NCBI GenBank assembly: GCA_900754855.1
Contig: CAAEEI010000218.1
Span: 1-6,581 of the forward strand
Direction of reading: 5' to 3'
DNA length: 6,581 nt
Source: Lachnospiraceae bacterium
Lineage (GTDB): Bacteria; Bacillota; Clostridia; Lachnospirales; Lachnospiraceae
Shown in pieces: positions 5,818 to 6,581 of the stretch. The notes under the pieces were generated by a model that searched no databases, was not told where the DNA came from, and saw only the letters and a list, made by a program, of their open reading frames with translations. Each line of letters opens with the position of its first letter. The first letter of the stretch is position 1. The position numbers and the translations under genes are program-made.

Positions 5818-6315
5818 TTACATATCGCTTCTGGATATTTCAAGTACCTTGTAAGTTGCCACGCCTTCCGCGCTCTCCACTTCGACTACCTGGCCGATTT
5901 TTGCACCGATCAGCGCTTTTCCCAGAGGGGATTCATTGGAGATCAGTCCTTTTAATATATCGGATTCTGTGGAACCTACAATACGATATTCCAGTTCTTC
6001 TTCAAACTCTTCGTCATAGAATCTAACAGTACTTCCAATGCTTACGGTGTCTTTATCGAAGGAACTTTCATCGATCACTTCTGCATTTCTGATAATTTTT
6101 TCCAGTTCTTCTATTTTTGCTTCAATAGAACGCTGTTCGTCTTTGGCTGCATCATACTCTGCATTTTCAGATAAGTCGCCCTGTTCTCTGGCTTCCTTAA
6201 TCTTCTGGGCAATTTCTTTTCTTTTTACCACTTTAAGATCCTGAAGTTCATCCTCTAACGCCTGCATTCCCTTGCTTGTCAGAATATGTTTCTTACTTTC
6301 CACCATCGTTTTCAT
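5818..6315 (-). CDS. greA: Transcript cleavage factor GreA
   Basis: This 165-residue factor enters the secondary channel of RNA polymerase and stimulates cleavage of the nascent RNA in backtracked complexes, restarting elongation. The N-terminal antiparallel coiled coil spans about residues 8-80, with the tip GDLSENAEYDAAK at 46-58 carrying the acidic residues Asp47 and Glu50 that position the catalytic magnesium ion in the family. The C-terminal FKBP-like domain spans about 88-163 and includes the family block ISNESPLGKALIGAKIGQVV. The length is near the usual 157-160 plus a few N-terminal residues. AGAAAGG five bases before the ATG at 6315 supports this start, while Met4 would lie too far away. 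It follows dusB by 18 bases, so the two form one transcript. The lysS gene that often follows greA in Clostridia is absent here. Confidence 0.97.
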   Translation of the reverse strand: MKTMVESKKHILTSKGMQALEDELQDLKVVKRKEIAQKIKEAREQGDLSENAEYDAAKDEQRSIEAKIEELEKIIRNAEVIDESSFDKDTVSIGSTVRFYDEEFEEELEYRIVGSTESDILKGLISNESPLGKALIGAKIGQVVEVESAEGVATYKVLEISRSDM

Positions 6316-6333
6316 CTACACCTTTCTTCTGAA

Positions 6334-6581
6334 TTAATCATTCAAAGCAACATTATAATCTAAATTAAAATTCTTGTCAACGAGAGTTTCCAACTGAGAC
6401 AGGGTCGTCACATGGTTTACGGCATCCCGCAGCTTCGTTGCTCCCCGCATTCCGGCGGTATACCATCCTGCATGTTTTCGCATTTCCCGAATACCCGTAT
6501 ATTCTTCTTTATATTTTACGCAAAGCGCAGCATGGCGAAGCAACATGGCTGCCACTTCATCCACCCCGGGTCTTTTCGGTA
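6334..6581 (-). CDS. dusB: tRNA-dihydrouridine synthase DusB, C-terminal part (cut by window edge)
   Basis: Only about the last 82 residues are in the window, and the frame is open to the right edge, so the true start lies beyond it. DusB is an FMN enzyme that uses NADPH to reduce specific uridines in the tRNA D-loop to dihydrouridine. The visible part is the C-terminal helical tRNA-binding domain. It shows the characteristic EYTGIREMRKHAGWYTAG stretch (dihydrouridine synthases have the form REMRKH-x-x-WY-x-KG/AG), preceded by RPGVDEVAAMLLRHA and followed by ATKLRDAVNHVTTLSQLETL. The GTG at 6564 within this stretch is internal, not a start. The protein is close-packed with greA downstream, a common pairing in Clostridia. 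Confidence 0.92.
   Translation of the reverse strand, partial: PKRPGVDEVAAMLLRHAALCVKYKEEYTGIREMRKHAGWYTAGMRGATKLRDAVNHVTTLSQLETLVDKNFNLDYNVALND

Noticed and set aside
5503..5843. Two overlapping minus-strand frames of 91 and 81 codons after greA
   Set aside because: They overlap each other or the greA end, have odd composition, no family resemblance, and run through a probable terminator. The 91-codon frame does have GAGG ten bases upstream, so a short peptide cannot be fully excluded.

Overview
The window looks like chromosomal DNA from a low-to-moderate GC Gram-positive bacterium. A Clostridia of the Lachnospiraceae type is the most likely source. This is inferred from AGAGG/AAGGA-type ribosome binding sites, short A+T-rich gene-free stretches, the Firmicutes cdaA-cdaR pair and the dusB-greA pairing. 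No mobile element, CRISPR array, tRNA or rRNA was seen. Every credible gene is on the minus strand, so transcription runs from position 6581 towards position 1.

Right end (6581 to about 5650): the C-terminal part of a tRNA-dihydrouridine synthase (dusB) is followed after 18 bases by a complete greA, with a probable terminator about 140 bases past greA. The 390-base gap that follows (5428-5817) holds no convincing gene. It contains that terminator, a duplicated small dyad and a good extended -10 promoter pointing left.

Centre (5427 to 1773): that promoter heads an apparent operon of four envelope genes. These are a 133-residue protein with two membrane segments and no recognised family, a 352-residue polytopic membrane protein with a long acidic C-terminal tail and no recognised family, the membrane diadenylate cyclase cdaA, and its regulator cdaR with four YbbR-like repeats. 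CdaA makes the second messenger c-di-AMP, which controls potassium and osmolyte transport and affects wall integrity. CdaR is its extracytoplasmic partner. The two unknown membrane proteins are the most interesting content here, as candidate partners of c-di-AMP synthesis.

Left end (1752 to 1): a TetR-family regulator starts 20 bases after cdaR, where glmM often lies in other Firmicutes. It is followed by an rRNA/tRNA 2'-O-methyltransferase of the SpoU/TrmH family, which appears to have its own promoter overlapping the tetR stop codon. A strong hairpin terminator at 253-283 closes the cluster. Positions 1-252 are very A+T-rich and show no gene.
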